From NCBI RefSeq assembly GCF_043555935.1, contig NZ_JBIGIB010000005.1, positions 1 to 64,000 on the forward strand: DNA of 64,000 nt, in the 5' to 3' direction. This DNA comes from Pelomonas baiyunensis (GTDB lineage Bacteria; Pseudomonadota; Gammaproteobacteria; Burkholderiales; Burkholderiaceae_C). This document shows, piece by piece, positions 51,785-61,553 of this stretch. Below the pieces are notes generated by a model. The model was not told where the DNA came from. It did no database searches and saw nothing but the letters and a program-made list of their open reading frames with translations. Position 1 is the first letter of the stretch; each line of letters starts with the position of its first letter. Made by a program: the position numbers and the translations under genes.

Positions 51785-53896
51785 ATGGCCCGCAAAACCC
51801 CCATCGAGCGCTACCGCAACATCGGTATCTCTGCGCACATCGATGCTGGCAAGACCACCACGACCGAACGCATCCTTTACTACACCGGTGTGAACCACAA
51901 GATTGGTGAAGTGCACGATGGCGCCGCCACGATGGACTGGATGGAGCAGGAGCAAGAGCGCGGCATCACGATCACGTCGGCCGCGACGACCTGCTTCTGG
52001 AAGGGCATGGACATGTCCTACCCCGAGCACCGCTTCAACATCATCGACACCCCCGGACACGTGGACTTCACCATTGAAGTCGAGCGCTCGATGCGCGTCC
52101 TGGACGGTGCTTGCATGGTGTACTGCGCCGTGGGTGGCGTGCAGCCCCAGTCGGAAACCGTCTGGCGCCAGGCCAACAAGTACAAGGTGCCCCGCCTCGC
52201 GTTCGTCAACAAGATGGACCGCACCGGCGCGAACTTCTTCAAGGTCGTGGACCAGATGAAGACCCGCCTGAAGGCCAACCCGGTGCCCGTGGTGATTCCC
52301 ATCGGCGCTGAAGAAAACTTCAAGGGCGTGGTGGACCTCTTCAAGATGAAAGCCATCATCTGGGACGAAGCGTCCCAGGGTATGAAGTTCACCTTCGAAG
52401 ACATCCCGGCCGACCTGGTGGAAGTCGCTCAGGAATGGCGCGAAAAGCTGGTCGAGTCGGCTGCCGAAGCGACCGAAGAGCTGATGAACAAGTACCTCGA
52501 GACGGGTGACCTGTCCGAGGAAGAGATCAAGCTCGCGATCCGTCAGCGCACCATCGCGACCGAGATCCAGCCGATGCTGTGCGGCACCGCCTTCAAGAAC
52601 AAGGGTGTGCAGCGCATGCTGGACGCCGTCATCGACTTCCTGCCGTCGCCGCTGGACATCCCTCCGGTGTCGGGCACGGACGAAGACGACCAGCCGATCA
52701 CCCGCGAGCGCACCGACGAAGAGAAGTTCTCGGCGCTGGCCTTCAAGCTGATGACCGACCCCTACGTCGGTCAGCTGACGTTCGTGCGTGTGTATTCGGG
52801 CGTGCTGCAATCCGGCGCAACCGTCTACAACCCGATCCGCGGCAAGAAGGAGCGCATCGGCCGGATCCTGCAGATGCACGCCAACCAGCGTGAAGAAATC
52901 AAGGAAATTCTGGCCGGCGACATCGCGGCTTGCGTGGGTCTGAAGGACGTCACGACCGGCGAAACGCTGTGCGACCCGGAAAGCGTCATCACCCTGGAAA
53001 AGATGATCTTCCCGGAGCCGGTGATCTCGCAGGCTGTCGAGCCGAAGACCAAGGCCGACCAGGAAAAGATGGGCATCGCGCTGGGCCGTCTGGCTGCCGA
53101 AGACCCGTCCTTCCGTCTGCGCACCGACGAAGAGTCCGGCCAGACCATCATCTCGGGCATGGGCGAGCTGCACCTGGAAATCATCGTCGACCGCATGAAG
53201 CGCGAGTTCGGCGTGGAAGCCAACGTCGGCAAGCCGCAAGTGGCCTACCGCGAAACCATCCGCAAGACCGCAACCGACGTCGAAGGCAAGTTCGTTCGCC
53301 AGTCCGGTGGTAAGGGCCAGTACGGTCACGTCGTGCTGACGCTCGAGCCGCAAGAGCCGGGCAAGGGCTTCGAGTTCGTCGACGCCATCAAGGGCGGTGT
53401 GGTTCCTCGCGAATACATCCCGGCCGTGGAAAAGGGCATCATCGACACGCTGCCGAACGGCGTGTTGGCCGGCTTCCCGGTGGTGGACGTCAAGGCCACG
53501 CTGACCTTCGGTTCGTACCACGACGTGGACTCGAACGAAAACGCGTTCAAGATGGCCGCCTCCATGGGCTTCAAGGAAGCCATGCGTCGCGCCAGCCCCG
53601 TCATCCTCGAGCCGATGATGGCCGTGGAGGTCGAGACGCCGGAAGACTACGCCGGTACCGTCATGGGTGACCTGTCCAGCCGTCGTGGCATGGTGCAGGG
53701 CATGGACGACATGGTCGGCGGTGGCAAGGTCATCAAGGCCGAAGTGCCGCTGAGCGAAATGTTCGGCTACTCCACGTCGCTGCGCTCGGCCACGCAAGGT
53801 CGCGCCACGTACACGATGGAGTTCAAGCACTACTCTGAAGCGCCCAAGAACGTGGCTGACGCCATCATCCTGGCGCGCGGCAAGTCGTCGACCTGA
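51785..53896 (+). CDS. fusA: elongation factor G
   Basis: A 703-residue translocase GTPase. G1 is AHIDAGKTTT, followed by RGITITSAAT, the G3 stretch DTPGHVDFT and G4 NKMD. Domain IV-V landmarks are GKGQYGHVVLTLEPQEPGKG and FGYSTSLRSATQGRATYTME. The size equals that of E. coli. It is the third gene of the str operon and lies 119 bases upstream of the second tuf copy. That gap contains a GC-rich nested hairpin. Confidence 0.98.
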   Translation: MARKTPIERYRNIGISAHIDAGKTTTTERILYYTGVNHKIGEVHDGAATMDWMEQEQERGITITSAATTCFWKGMDMSYPEHRFNIIDTPGHVDFTIEVERSMRVLDGACMVYCAVGGVQPQSETVWRQANKYKVPRLAFVNKMDRTGANFFKVVDQMKTRLKANPVPVVIPIGAEENFKGVVDLFKMKAIIWDEASQGMKFTFEDIPADLVEVAQEWREKLVESAAEATEELMNKYLETGDLSEEEIKLAIRQRTIATEIQPMLCGTAFKNKGVQRMLDAVIDFLPSPLDIPPVSGTDEDDQPITRERTDEEKFSALAFKLMTDPYVGQLTFVRVYSGVLQSGATVYNPIRGKKERIGRILQMHANQREEIKEILAGDIAACVGLKDVTTGETLCDPESVITLEKMIFPEPVISQAVEPKTKADQEKMGIALGRLAAEDPSFRLRTDEESGQTIISGMGELHLEIIVDRMKREFGVEANVGKPQVAYRETIRKTATDVEGKFVRQSGGKGQYGHVVLTLEPQEPGKGFEFVDAIKGGVVPREYIPAVEKGIIDTLPNGVLAGFPVVDVKATLTFGSYHDVDSNENAFKMAASMGFKEAMRRASPVILEPMMAVEVETPEDYAGTVMGDLSSRRGMVQGMDDMVGGGKVIKAEVPLSEMFGYSTSLRSATQGRATYTMEFKHYSEAPKNVADAIILARGKSST

Positions 53897-53917
53897 TCCT
53901 CTTTTGAGAATCGTCTT

Positions 53918-53966
53918 CACAGCGGCCCACCCGCTTCGCCAGTCGGCGGGAACTCTGGGCGCTGTG
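53918..53966 (+). promoter_or_regulatory. nested stem-loop between fusA and tuf copy 2
   Basis: The outer arms CACAGCGGCCCA (53918-53929) and TGGGCGCTGTG (53956-53966) pair with one bulged G, and inner CCGC/GCGG arms can stack on them. No T run follows, so it is a processing or stability element rather than a terminator. Confidence 0.5.
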
Positions 53967-54015
53967 GAAACGCTAAACCAACAGACTGGCGAACTGCTCT
54001 TTTCGGAGAATTGAA

Positions 54016-55206
<1,191 letters not shown>

Positions 55207-55270
55207 TCACTGCGTGACGTGCGCCGGGCGGCTTCCGTTCGGCGCTCCACTCGCTCTTTAAGGAATCGTC

Positions 55271-55582
55271 ATGCAAAAGCAAAAGATCCGCATCCGCCTG
55301 AAGGCGTTTGATTACAAGCTGATCGACCAGTCGGCCCTCGAAATCGTGGAAACGGCCAAGCGCACGGGCGCCATCGTCAAGGGCCCGGTGCCCCTGCCGA
55401 CGCGCATGGAGCGTTTCGACATCCTGCGTTCGCCGCACGTCAACAAGACGAGCCGTGACCAGTTCGAAATCCGCACCCACCAGCGCCTGATGGACATCGT
55501 CGACCCGACCGACAAGACGGTTGACGCGCTGATGAAGCTCGACCTGCCCGCTGGCGTCGACGTCGAAATCAAGCTGCAGTGA
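55271..55582 (+). CDS. rpsJ: 30S ribosomal protein S10 (NusE)
   Basis: A 103-residue protein of the 30S head, also a partner of NusB and NusG in antitermination. It starts MQKQKIRIRLKAFDYKLIDQ and has the conserved GPVPLPTRMERFDILRSPHV loop. AAGGA precedes the ATG. Unlike in E. coli it is not joined to rplC: a strong terminator follows at 55611, so here it belongs to the str/tuf transcript. Confidence 0.98.
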   Translation: MQKQKIRIRLKAFDYKLIDQSALEIVETAKRTGAIVKGPVPLPTRMERFDILRSPHVNKTSRDQFEIRTHQRLMDIVDPTDKTVDALMKLDLPAGVDVEIKLQ

Positions 55583-55610
55583 TCTTTGGGCCGTGAGGCC
55601 CCTTGATCCC

Positions 55611-55646
55611 AAACCCCGCTCATGACCCTGAGCGGGGTTTCTTTTT
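55611..55646 (+). terminator. Rho-independent terminator after rpsJ
   Basis: Perfect 12-bp stem AAACCCCGCTCA (55611-55622) / TGAGCGGGGTTT (55629-55640) with a 6-base loop, then CTTTTT. Confidence 0.9.
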
Positions 55647-55666
55647 GGGCACTGTTCGGCCTGGGG

Positions 55667-55696
55667 TTGCATCCGGGCAATCCCTCAAGCTATACT
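55667..55696 (+). promoter_or_regulatory. promoter of the rplC (S10) operon
   Basis: TTGCAT (55667-55672), 18-base spacer, TATACT (55691-55696), 20 bases after the rpsJ terminator. The leader to rplC is about 135 bases and has no gene. Confidence 0.65.
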
Positions 55697-55838
55697 CGCC
55701 AGCTTTTCCGGGTTGGCTCACGCCTGCTCGGGGTTCGCGCGGCGCTACTTTGGTGGCGTCGCAAGGTCAGCCCGGCCAATCGATGTCGGGTGTTCGTAAT
55801 GGCTTCGATCGCATCAGTGGTCGGGGCTGGAGAAAAAC

Positions 55839-56510
55839 ATGAGTCTGAGCAACCGTCTCGGTTTGCTGGGCCGCAAGGTGGGCATGATGCGCATCTTCAC
55901 GGACGATGGCGATGCCATCCCTGTGACGGTGCTGGATGTGTCCAACAACCGCGTGACCCAGGTCAAGACCCAAGAGACCGACGGCTACAGCGCCATTCAA
56001 GTGGCGTTCGGTACGCGCAAAGCTTCGCGCGTCACCAAGCCTGAAGCCGGCCACCTTGTCAAGGCAGGTGTCGAAGCCGGTGAAATCCTCAAGGAATTCC
56101 GCGTCGACGCCGACGTTGCAGCCCAGTACAAGGCTGGCGCAACGGTTCCCGTGACGCTGTTCGCCACGGGCCAGCTGGTCGATGTGCAAGGCACGTCCAT
56201 CGGTAAGGGCTACGCCGGCACCATCAAGCGTCACAACTTCAGCTCGCAGCGCGCGTCGCACGGTAACAGCCGTTCGCACAACGTGCCGGGCTCGATCTCG
56301 ATGGCGCAAGATCCGGGGCGCGTGTTCCCGGGCAAGAAGATGACCGGCCACATGGGCGACGAAACCGTCACCACCCAAAACCTCGACATCGTGCGCGTGG
56401 ACGAAGCCCGTTCGCTGCTGCTGGTTCGCGGTGCGGTTCCGGGCTCCAAGAACGGCCACGTTGTCGTTCGCCCGGCCGTCAAGGTCAAGATCAAGAAGGG
56501 AGCCAACTGA
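55839..56510 (+). CDS. rplC: 50S ribosomal protein L3
   Basis: A 223-residue early-assembly protein. The N-terminus has LGRKVGMMRIFTDDGDAIPV, and the central loop has HGNSRSHNVPGSISMAQDPG reaching toward the peptidyl-transferase centre, with the Gln methylated in E. coli L3 lying in this stretch. It ends AVKVKIKKGAN. It is first in the L3-L17 transcript, and its stop overlaps the rplD start as TGATG. Confidence 0.97.
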   Translation: MSLSNRLGLLGRKVGMMRIFTDDGDAIPVTVLDVSNNRVTQVKTQETDGYSAIQVAFGTRKASRVTKPEAGHLVKAGVEAGEILKEFRVDADVAAQYKAGATVPVTLFATGQLVDVQGTSIGKGYAGTIKRHNFSSQRASHGNSRSHNVPGSISMAQDPGRVFPGKKMTGHMGDETVTTQNLDIVRVDEARSLLLVRGAVPGSKNGHVVVRPAVKVKIKKGAN

Positions 56511-57130
56511 TGCAGCTCGAGCTCCTGAACGAGCAGGGTCAGGCCACGTCCAAGGTGGACGCGCCCGACACCATCTTCGCTCGCGATTACAACGAAGCCC
56601 TGGTGCACCAGGTGGTCGTGGCCTTCCAGGCCAATGCCCGTCAAGGCACCCGTGCTCAGAAGGACCGTGAACAGGTCCATCACTCGACCAAGAAGCCTTT
56701 CCGCCAGAAGGGCACCGGCCGCGCTCGCGCCGGTATGACCTCGTCGCCGCTGTGGCGCGGGGGCGGTCGCATCTTCCCGAACATGCCTGACGAGAACTTC
56801 TCGCACAAGCTGAACAAGAAGATGTACCGCGCTGGCATGGCTGCGATCCTGTCGCAGCTGGCCCGTGAAGGTCGCCTGGCTGTGGTGGATTCGATCTCGG
56901 TCGAAGCTCCCAAGACCAAGCTGCTGGCTGCCAAGTTCAAGGCCATGGGCCTGGACTCGGTGATGGTGATCGCCGACACGGTCGACGACAACCTGCTGCT
57001 GGCTTCGCGCAATCTGGCCAACGTGCTCGTCGTCGAGCCGCGTTACGCCGACCCGCTGTCCCTCGTCTTCTACAAGAAGGTGCTGGTGACCAAGGCTGCG
57101 GTCGAGCAACTCAAGGAGATGCTGGCATGA
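56510..57130 (+). CDS. rplD: 50S ribosomal protein L4
   Basis: A 206-residue protein. The long exit-tunnel loop is visible as FRQKGTGRARAGMTSSPLWR, followed by GGGRIFPNM. In E. coli L4 also represses the S10 operon by attenuation. It overlaps both neighbours (TGATG with rplC, ATGA with rplW). Confidence 0.97.
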   Translation: MQLELLNEQGQATSKVDAPDTIFARDYNEALVHQVVVAFQANARQGTRAQKDREQVHHSTKKPFRQKGTGRARAGMTSSPLWRGGGRIFPNMPDENFSHKLNKKMYRAGMAAILSQLAREGRLAVVDSISVEAPKTKLLAAKFKAMGLDSVMVIADTVDDNLLLASRNLANVLVVEPRYADPLSLVFYKKVLVTKAAVEQLKEMLA

Positions 57131-57441
57131 GCGCCCCCAAGTTTGCTGAAGGCCGCCTGGCCTCCGTGCTGCTCGCGCCCATCGTGTCCGAAAAGGCCAC
57201 GCAAGTCGCTGAGAAGCACAACCAGGTTCTGTTCAAGGTCCTGCGCGATGCCACCAAGCCCGAAATCAAGGCCGCTGTTGAACTGATGTTCAAGGTGGAA
57301 GTTGAGTCGGTCAGCGTGGTGAACGTCAAGGGCAAGACCAAGCGCTTTGGTGGCCGTCCGGGTCGCCGTGACCACGTCAAGAAGGCCTACGTGGCCCTCA
57401 AGGCCGGTCAAGAGCTCAATTTCTCCGGGGAGGCCGCGTAA
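57127..57441 (+). CDS. rplW: 50S ribosomal protein L23
   Basis: A 104-residue protein at the tunnel exit that docks trigger factor and SRP. Conserved stretches are VLLAPIVSEKATQVAEKHNQ and VKGKTKRFGGRPGRRDHVKK. It is directly followed by rplB with no gap. Confidence 0.97.
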   Translation: MSAPKFAEGRLASVLLAPIVSEKATQVAEKHNQVLFKVLRDATKPEIKAAVELMFKVEVESVSVVNVKGKTKRFGGRPGRRDHVKKAYVALKAGQELNFSGEAA

Positions 57442-58266
57442 ATGGCCATCGTCAAAGTCAAGCCCACTTCGCCCGGTCGCCGTGGCGTTGTGAAGGTGGT
57501 GCACAAGCACCTCCACAAGGGCGCGCCTGAGGCTTCGCTGCTGGAGCCCCAGAAGCAGAAGTCTGGCCGTAACAACAACGGTCACATCACGATGCGTCAC
57601 AAGGGCGGTGGTCACAAGCACCACTACCGCGTTGTGGACTTCAAGCGCAACAAGGACGGCATTCCCGCGAAGGTCGAGACGATCGAGTACGACCCGAACC
57701 GCACGGCTCACATCGCTCTGGTGTGCTACGCCGACGGCGAGCGTCGTTACGTGATTGCTCCGCGCGGCCTGGAAGTCGGCGCGACCATCCTGAGCGGCGC
57801 TGAAGCGCCGATCAAGGCGGGCAACACGCTGCCGATCCGAAACATTCCGGTCGGCTCCACGATCCACTGCATCGAGTTGCTGCCTGGCAAGGGTGCCCAG
57901 ATGATCCGTTCGGCCGGCGCTTCCGCCGTCCTGATGGCTCGCGAAGGCGTCTACGCTCAGGTTCGCCTGCGCTCCGGCGAAGTCCGCCGCGTGCACATCG
58001 ACTGCCGCGCCACCATCGGTGAAGTGAGCAACGAAGAGCACAGCCTGCGCCAGTACGGCAAGGCCGGTGCCATCCGCTGGAAGGGCATTCGCCCGACCGT
58101 CCGCGGCGTCGCCATGAACCCGGTTGACCACCCGCACGGCGGCGGTGAAGGCCGCACCGGCGAGGGCCAGGTCCCCGTGTCCCCGTGGAACACGATGACC
58201 AAGGGCTATCGCACTCGCAACAACAAGCGCACGCAGACGTTCATCGTCTCGCGTCGCAAGAAGTAA
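57442..58266 (+). CDS. rplB: 50S ribosomal protein L2
   Basis: A 274-residue primary rRNA-binding protein near the peptidyl-transferase centre. It has the GGGHKHHYRVVDFKRNKDGI stretch and the conserved AMNPVDHPHGGGEGRTGEGQ loop with the key histidine. It ends FIVSRRKK. Next is rpsS after 10 bases. Confidence 0.98.
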   Translation: MAIVKVKPTSPGRRGVVKVVHKHLHKGAPEASLLEPQKQKSGRNNNGHITMRHKGGGHKHHYRVVDFKRNKDGIPAKVETIEYDPNRTAHIALVCYADGERRYVIAPRGLEVGATILSGAEAPIKAGNTLPIRNIPVGSTIHCIELLPGKGAQMIRSAGASAVLMAREGVYAQVRLRSGEVRRVHIDCRATIGEVSNEEHSLRQYGKAGAIRWKGIRPTVRGVAMNPVDHPHGGGEGRTGEGQVPVSPWNTMTKGYRTRNNKRTQTFIVSRRKK

Positions 58267-58276
58267 GGGCTAGGCC

Positions 58277-58555
58277 ATGACTCGTTCGCTGAAGAAGGGC
58301 CCGTTCGTTGACCACCACCTGCAGGCCAAGGTCGACAAGGCGGTTGCCAACAAGGACAAGAAGCCCATCAAGACCTGGTCGCGTCGCTCGACGATCCTGC
58401 CCGAGTTCATCGGTCTGACGATCGCCGTTCACAACGGCAAGCAGCACGTGCCGGTCTATGTGTCTGACCAAATGGTCGGCCACAAGCTGGGTGAATTCGC
58501 ACTGACCCGCACCTTCAAGGGCCACCCGGCCGACAAGAAGGCCGGGAAGAAGTAA
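58277..58555 (+). CDS. rpsS: 30S ribosomal protein S19
   Basis: A 92-residue 30S head protein, the same length as in E. coli. It starts MTRSLKKGPFVDHHLQAKVD and contains RRSTILPEFIGLTIAVHNGK. It ends GHPADKKAGKK. It follows rplB in the S10 operon. Confidence 0.97.
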   Translation: MTRSLKKGPFVDHHLQAKVDKAVANKDKKPIKTWSRRSTILPEFIGLTIAVHNGKQHVPVYVSDQMVGHKLGEFALTRTFKGHPADKKAGKK

Positions 58556-58567
58556 GGACTAGAGACG

Positions 58568-58897
58568 ATGGAAACCAAAGCAATCGTCCGTGGCGTCCGC
58601 CTGTCGTGTGACAAGGGCCGCCTCGTGGCCGACATGATCCGCGGCAAGAAGGTGGATCACGCCCTCAACATCCTGACCTTCACCCAGAAGAAGGCGGCCG
58701 TCATCATCAAGAAGGCGCTCGAAAGCGCCATCGCCAACGCCGAGCACAACGACGGCGCTGACATTGATGATCTGAAGGTCACCTCGATCTACGTCGAACA
58801 GGGTGCCACGCTGAAGCGCTTCTCGGCTCGCGCCAAGGGCCGCGGCAACCGCATCAGCAAGCCCACTTGCCACATCTTCGTGGCAGTCGGCAACTAA
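58568..58897 (+). CDS. rplV: 50S ribosomal protein L22
   Basis: A 109-residue protein whose beta-hairpin lines the exit tunnel. Landmarks are GVRLSCDKGRLVADMIRGKK and the tip loop VEQGATLKRFSARAKGRGNR. No insertion or deletion linked with macrolide resistance is apparent. Confidence 0.97.
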   Translation: METKAIVRGVRLSCDKGRLVADMIRGKKVDHALNILTFTQKKAAVIIKKALESAIANAEHNDGADIDDLKVTSIYVEQGATLKRFSARAKGRGNRISKPTCHIFVAVGN

Positions 58898-58912
58898 GGC
58901 GCAAGGAAGACT

Positions 58913-59770
58913 ATGGGACAGAAAATCCATCCGGTTGGCTTCCGCCTGCCTGTCACCCGTAACTGGGCCTCGCGCTGGTACGCCAACAACCAGAACTTCG
59001 CCAGCATGCTGGCTGAAGATCTGCAGGTTCGCGACTACCTGAAGGCCAAGCTTAAGAACGCCGCTGTTTCGCGCATCCTGATCGAGCGTCCTGCCAAGAA
59101 CGCCCGCATCACGATTTTCTCGGCTCGTCCGGGCGTCGTGATCGGCAAGAAGGGTGAAGACATCGAAGCGCTGAAGGCTGAGCTGACCAAGCGTCTGGGC
59201 GTGCCCGTCGCCGTCAACATCGAAGAAGTGCGCAAGCCTGAAGTCGATGCCCAGCTGATTGCCGACTCGATCACCCAGCAGCTCGAAAAGCGCATCATGT
59301 TCCGCCGCGCCATGAAGCGCGCGATGCAAAACGCCATGCGTCTGGGTGCCCAGGGCATCAAGATCATGAGCGCGGGTCGTCTGAACGGCATCGAAATCGC
59401 TCGCACCGAGTGGTATCGCGAAGGTCGTGTGCCCCTGCACACCCTGAAGGCCGACATCGACTACGGCTTCTCTGAAGCCAAGACCACCTACGGCGTCATC
59501 GGCGTCAAGGTTTGGGTCTACCGCGGTGACCGCCTGGCCAATGGCGAGGCTCCGGTCATCAACACCCCCGCAGGCGCCGAAGACGATCGTCGCCCGCGCC
59601 GTAACGCCCGTCCGGGCGCTCCTGGTGGCCGTGGCCGTCCGGGTGGCGACCGTGGCCCGCGTGACGGAGCAGACCAGCCCGCTGCAGCCGCTCCTGGCGG
59701 TGCAGCCCAGCCCGCCGGCAAGCGCGTGATCCGCAAGGCTCCCGCTGCTGGTGAGGCCAAAGGAGAATAA
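58913..59770 (+). CDS. rpsC: 30S ribosomal protein S3, with long basic C-terminal tail
   Basis: A 285-residue protein, about 50 longer than E. coli S3. The KH domain (RPGVVIGKKGEDIEALKAEL) and the mRNA-entry region are normal. From about residue 220 the tail is rich in Arg, Gly, Pro and Ala (GAEDDRRPRRNARPGAPGGR, then GRPGGDRGPRDGADQ) and ends KRVIRKAPAAGEAKGE. The tail is probably disordered and could contact mRNA or rRNA. Confidence 0.97.
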   Translation: MGQKIHPVGFRLPVTRNWASRWYANNQNFASMLAEDLQVRDYLKAKLKNAAVSRILIERPAKNARITIFSARPGVVIGKKGEDIEALKAELTKRLGVPVAVNIEEVRKPEVDAQLIADSITQQLEKRIMFRRAMKRAMQNAMRLGAQGIKIMSAGRLNGIEIARTEWYREGRVPLHTLKADIDYGFSEAKTTYGVIGVKVWVYRGDRLANGEAPVINTPAGAEDDRRPRRNARPGAPGGRGRPGGDRGPRDGADQPAAAAPGGAAQPAGKRVIRKAPAAGEAKGE

Positions 59771-59772
59771 AT

Positions 59773-60189
59773 ATGCTGCAACCCGCTCGTCGTAAATACC
59801 GCAAGGAGCAGAAGGGCCGCAACACGGGTGTTGCAACCCGAGGCGCTGCGGTGTCTTTCGGTGACTTCGGCCTGAAGGCCACGGAGCGTGGCCGCCTGAC
59901 GGCCCGCCAGATCGAAGCGGCTCGCCGTGCGATCTCGCGTCACATCAAGCGTGGCGGCCGGATCTTCATCCGCGTGTTCCCGGACAAGCCCATCTCGCAA
60001 AAGCCCGCCGAAGTTCGTATGGGTAACGGCAAGGGTAACCCCGAGTACTACGTCGCCGAGATCCAGCCGGGCAAGGTGATCTACGAGGTCAACGGCGTTC
60101 CCGAGCAACTCGCTCGTGAAGCCTTTACGCTGGCCGCTGCCAAGCTGCCGCTGAAGTGCACCTTCGTGGCCCGCCAGGTCGGTACCTGA
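59773..60189 (+). CDS. rplP: 50S ribosomal protein L16
   Basis: A 138-residue protein that binds near the A-site tRNA. It starts MLQPARRKYRKEQKGRNTGV. The conserved arginine-rich RRAISRHIKRGGRIFIRVFP and MGNGKGNPEYYVAEIQPGKV are present. It is separated from rpsC by 2 bases. Confidence 0.97.
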   Translation: MLQPARRKYRKEQKGRNTGVATRGAAVSFGDFGLKATERGRLTARQIEAARRAISRHIKRGGRIFIRVFPDKPISQKPAEVRMGNGKGNPEYYVAEIQPGKVIYEVNGVPEQLAREAFTLAAAKLPLKCTFVARQVGT

Positions 60190-60200
60190 GGAAGGACACC

Positions 60201-60401
60201 ATGAAAGCATCTGAACTCCGCGCCAAGGACGTCGCTGCCCTCGAAAAGGAAGTGACCGACCTGCTGAAGGCCCACTTCGGCCTGCGCATGCAAAAGGCCA
60301 CCCAGCAGCTGACCAACCACAGCCAGCTGGGCAAGACCCGCCGCGACATCGCGCGTGCCAAGACCGTTCTGGCACAAAAGAAGAAGGAGGCCGCGAAATG
60401 A
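60201..60401 (+). CDS. rpmC: 50S ribosomal protein L29
   Basis: A 66-residue helical protein near the tunnel exit. It starts MKASELRAKDVAALEKEVTD and has the LRMQKATQQLTNHSQLGKTR helix pair. GAGGAAGGA is the ribosome-binding site. The stop overlaps the rpsQ start as ATGA. Confidence 0.96.
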   Translation: MKASELRAKDVAALEKEVTDLLKAHFGLRMQKATQQLTNHSQLGKTRRDIARAKTVLAQKKKEAAK

Positions 60402-60667
60402 CTGAGGCCGTCACCAAGAACACCCGCACCCTCGTCGGTCGCGTGGTGAGCGACAAGCGCGCCAAGACGGTCACCGTCCTGGTCGAGCGTCGCGCCAAGC
60501 ACGAGCTCTACGGCAAGATCGTGGCCCGTTCCCGCAAGTACCACGCCCACGATGAAAAGGGCGAGTACAAGATGGGTGATGTGGTCGAGATCAGCGAAGG
60601 CCGTCCGCTTTCCAAGACCAAGAGCTGGGTTGTCACCCGCCTGGTCGAGAAGGCTGAAATCGTCTAA
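60398..60667 (+). CDS. rpsQ: 30S ribosomal protein S17
   Basis: An 89-residue OB-fold protein and primary 16S rRNA binder. It contains LVGRVVSDKRAKTVTVLVER and the closing ISEGRPLSKTKSWVVTRLVE. It is the last gene of this transcript; a strong terminator follows. Confidence 0.97.
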   Translation: MTEAVTKNTRTLVGRVVSDKRAKTVTVLVERRAKHELYGKIVARSRKYHAHDEKGEYKMGDVVEISEGRPLSKTKSWVVTRLVEKAEIV

Positions 60668-60695
60668 ACGGATTTCGGTCTCCTGACCGGACTGC

Positions 60696-60732
60696 AACCG
60701 GCGCGCTGGATTTCTGGCGCGCCGGTTTTTTA
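60696..60732 (+). terminator. Rho-independent terminator after rpsQ
   Basis: Perfect 11-bp stem AACCGGCGCGC (60696-60706) / GCGCGCCGGTT (60717-60727) with a 10-base loop, then a T run (TTTTTATTT). It separates the S10 operon from the peroxiredoxin gene. Confidence 0.88.
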
Positions 60733-60760
60733 TTTGGCGCCATGCCAATGAGGTGTATCC

Positions 60761-61270
60761 ATGATTCAAATTGGTGATTCGTTGCCCGCGGGCAGCCTGC
60801 AGGAATTCATCGAAGTGGAAGGTGAGGGTTGCACCCTCGGGCCCAACGCGTTCGATGTGAAAGCGGCCACTGCCGGCAAAACCATCGCGGTGTTCGCGCT
60901 GCCGGGCGCCTTCACGCCGACGTGTTCGGCCAAGCACGTGCCCGGCTATGTCGAGGCGGCGGATGAACTTCGCGCGGCAGGCGTTGACGAAATTTGGTGC
61001 GTCTCTGTCAATGACGCTTTCGTCATGGGCGCCTGGGGGCGCGAGCAGAAGGCGGGCGGGAAAGTGCGCATGATGGCCGACGGCAGCGCCGCCTTCACCC
61101 AGGCGGTTGGGCTGACGTTGGACCTCACCTCGAAGGGCATGGGGCTGCGTTCGCAGCGTTATTCGATGCTGGTCCGAGATGGCGTGGTGCGTACGCTGAA
61201 CGTGGAGGCTCCGGGACAATTCGCGGTCAGCGACGCAGCCACGATGCTGCAGCAAGCGCGCGCCCTTTAA
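60761..61270 (+). CDS. Prx5-type peroxiredoxin
   Basis: A 169-residue thiol peroxidase of the PrxV/AhpE-Prx5 group. The active-site motif is PGAFTPTCSAKHVPGY, with peroxidatic Cys55 and its supporting Thr52. GLRSQRYSMLVRDGVV carries the conserved Arg. It reduces hydrogen peroxide and alkyl peroxides using glutathione or thioredoxin. There is no fused glutaredoxin domain. It lies alone between the rpsQ terminator and the rplN promoter, so it interrupts the usual rpsQ-rplN junction. No convincing promoter of its own is seen; read-through is possible. Confidence 0.9.
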   Translation: MIQIGDSLPAGSLQEFIEVEGEGCTLGPNAFDVKAATAGKTIAVFALPGAFTPTCSAKHVPGYVEAADELRAAGVDEIWCVSVNDAFVMGAWGREQKAGGKVRMMADGSAAFTQAVGLTLDLTSKGMGLRSQRYSMLVRDGVVRTLNVEAPGQFAVSDAATMLQQARAL

Positions 61271-61346
61271 TTGCGCAGGCATTTCCCCTCGGCGGCGGCT
61301 CTTGATGGCCGCTCCGGGGCGCTTTGCAAAAACATTGCGGGGGTAG

Positions 61347-61375
61347 TTGACGTCAACACCGCCGCGCTGCATAAT
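61347..61375 (+). promoter_or_regulatory. promoter of the spc operon (rplN)
   Basis: TTGACG (61347-61352), 17-base spacer, CATAAT (61370-61375). It is a near-consensus sigma70 promoter, about 180 bases upstream of rplN. The leader in between has no gene and no clear terminator. Confidence 0.72.
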
Positions 61376-61553
61376 GCGCAGCTTCGCCGAACGCTAGGCG
61401 CGTGAGCATCCTCGCTCCAAACTGCCTGGCCTCGGATCCGCCCTCAACCGTCGAGGGGTGTTGGTGAAAGCCAGCGCTGATCGACTTACGGGCCCAAGAC
61501 TGACCGACGACTTTCGCTGATGCGGAGGGACTCGGGGCAAGTTGGGGACAGAC

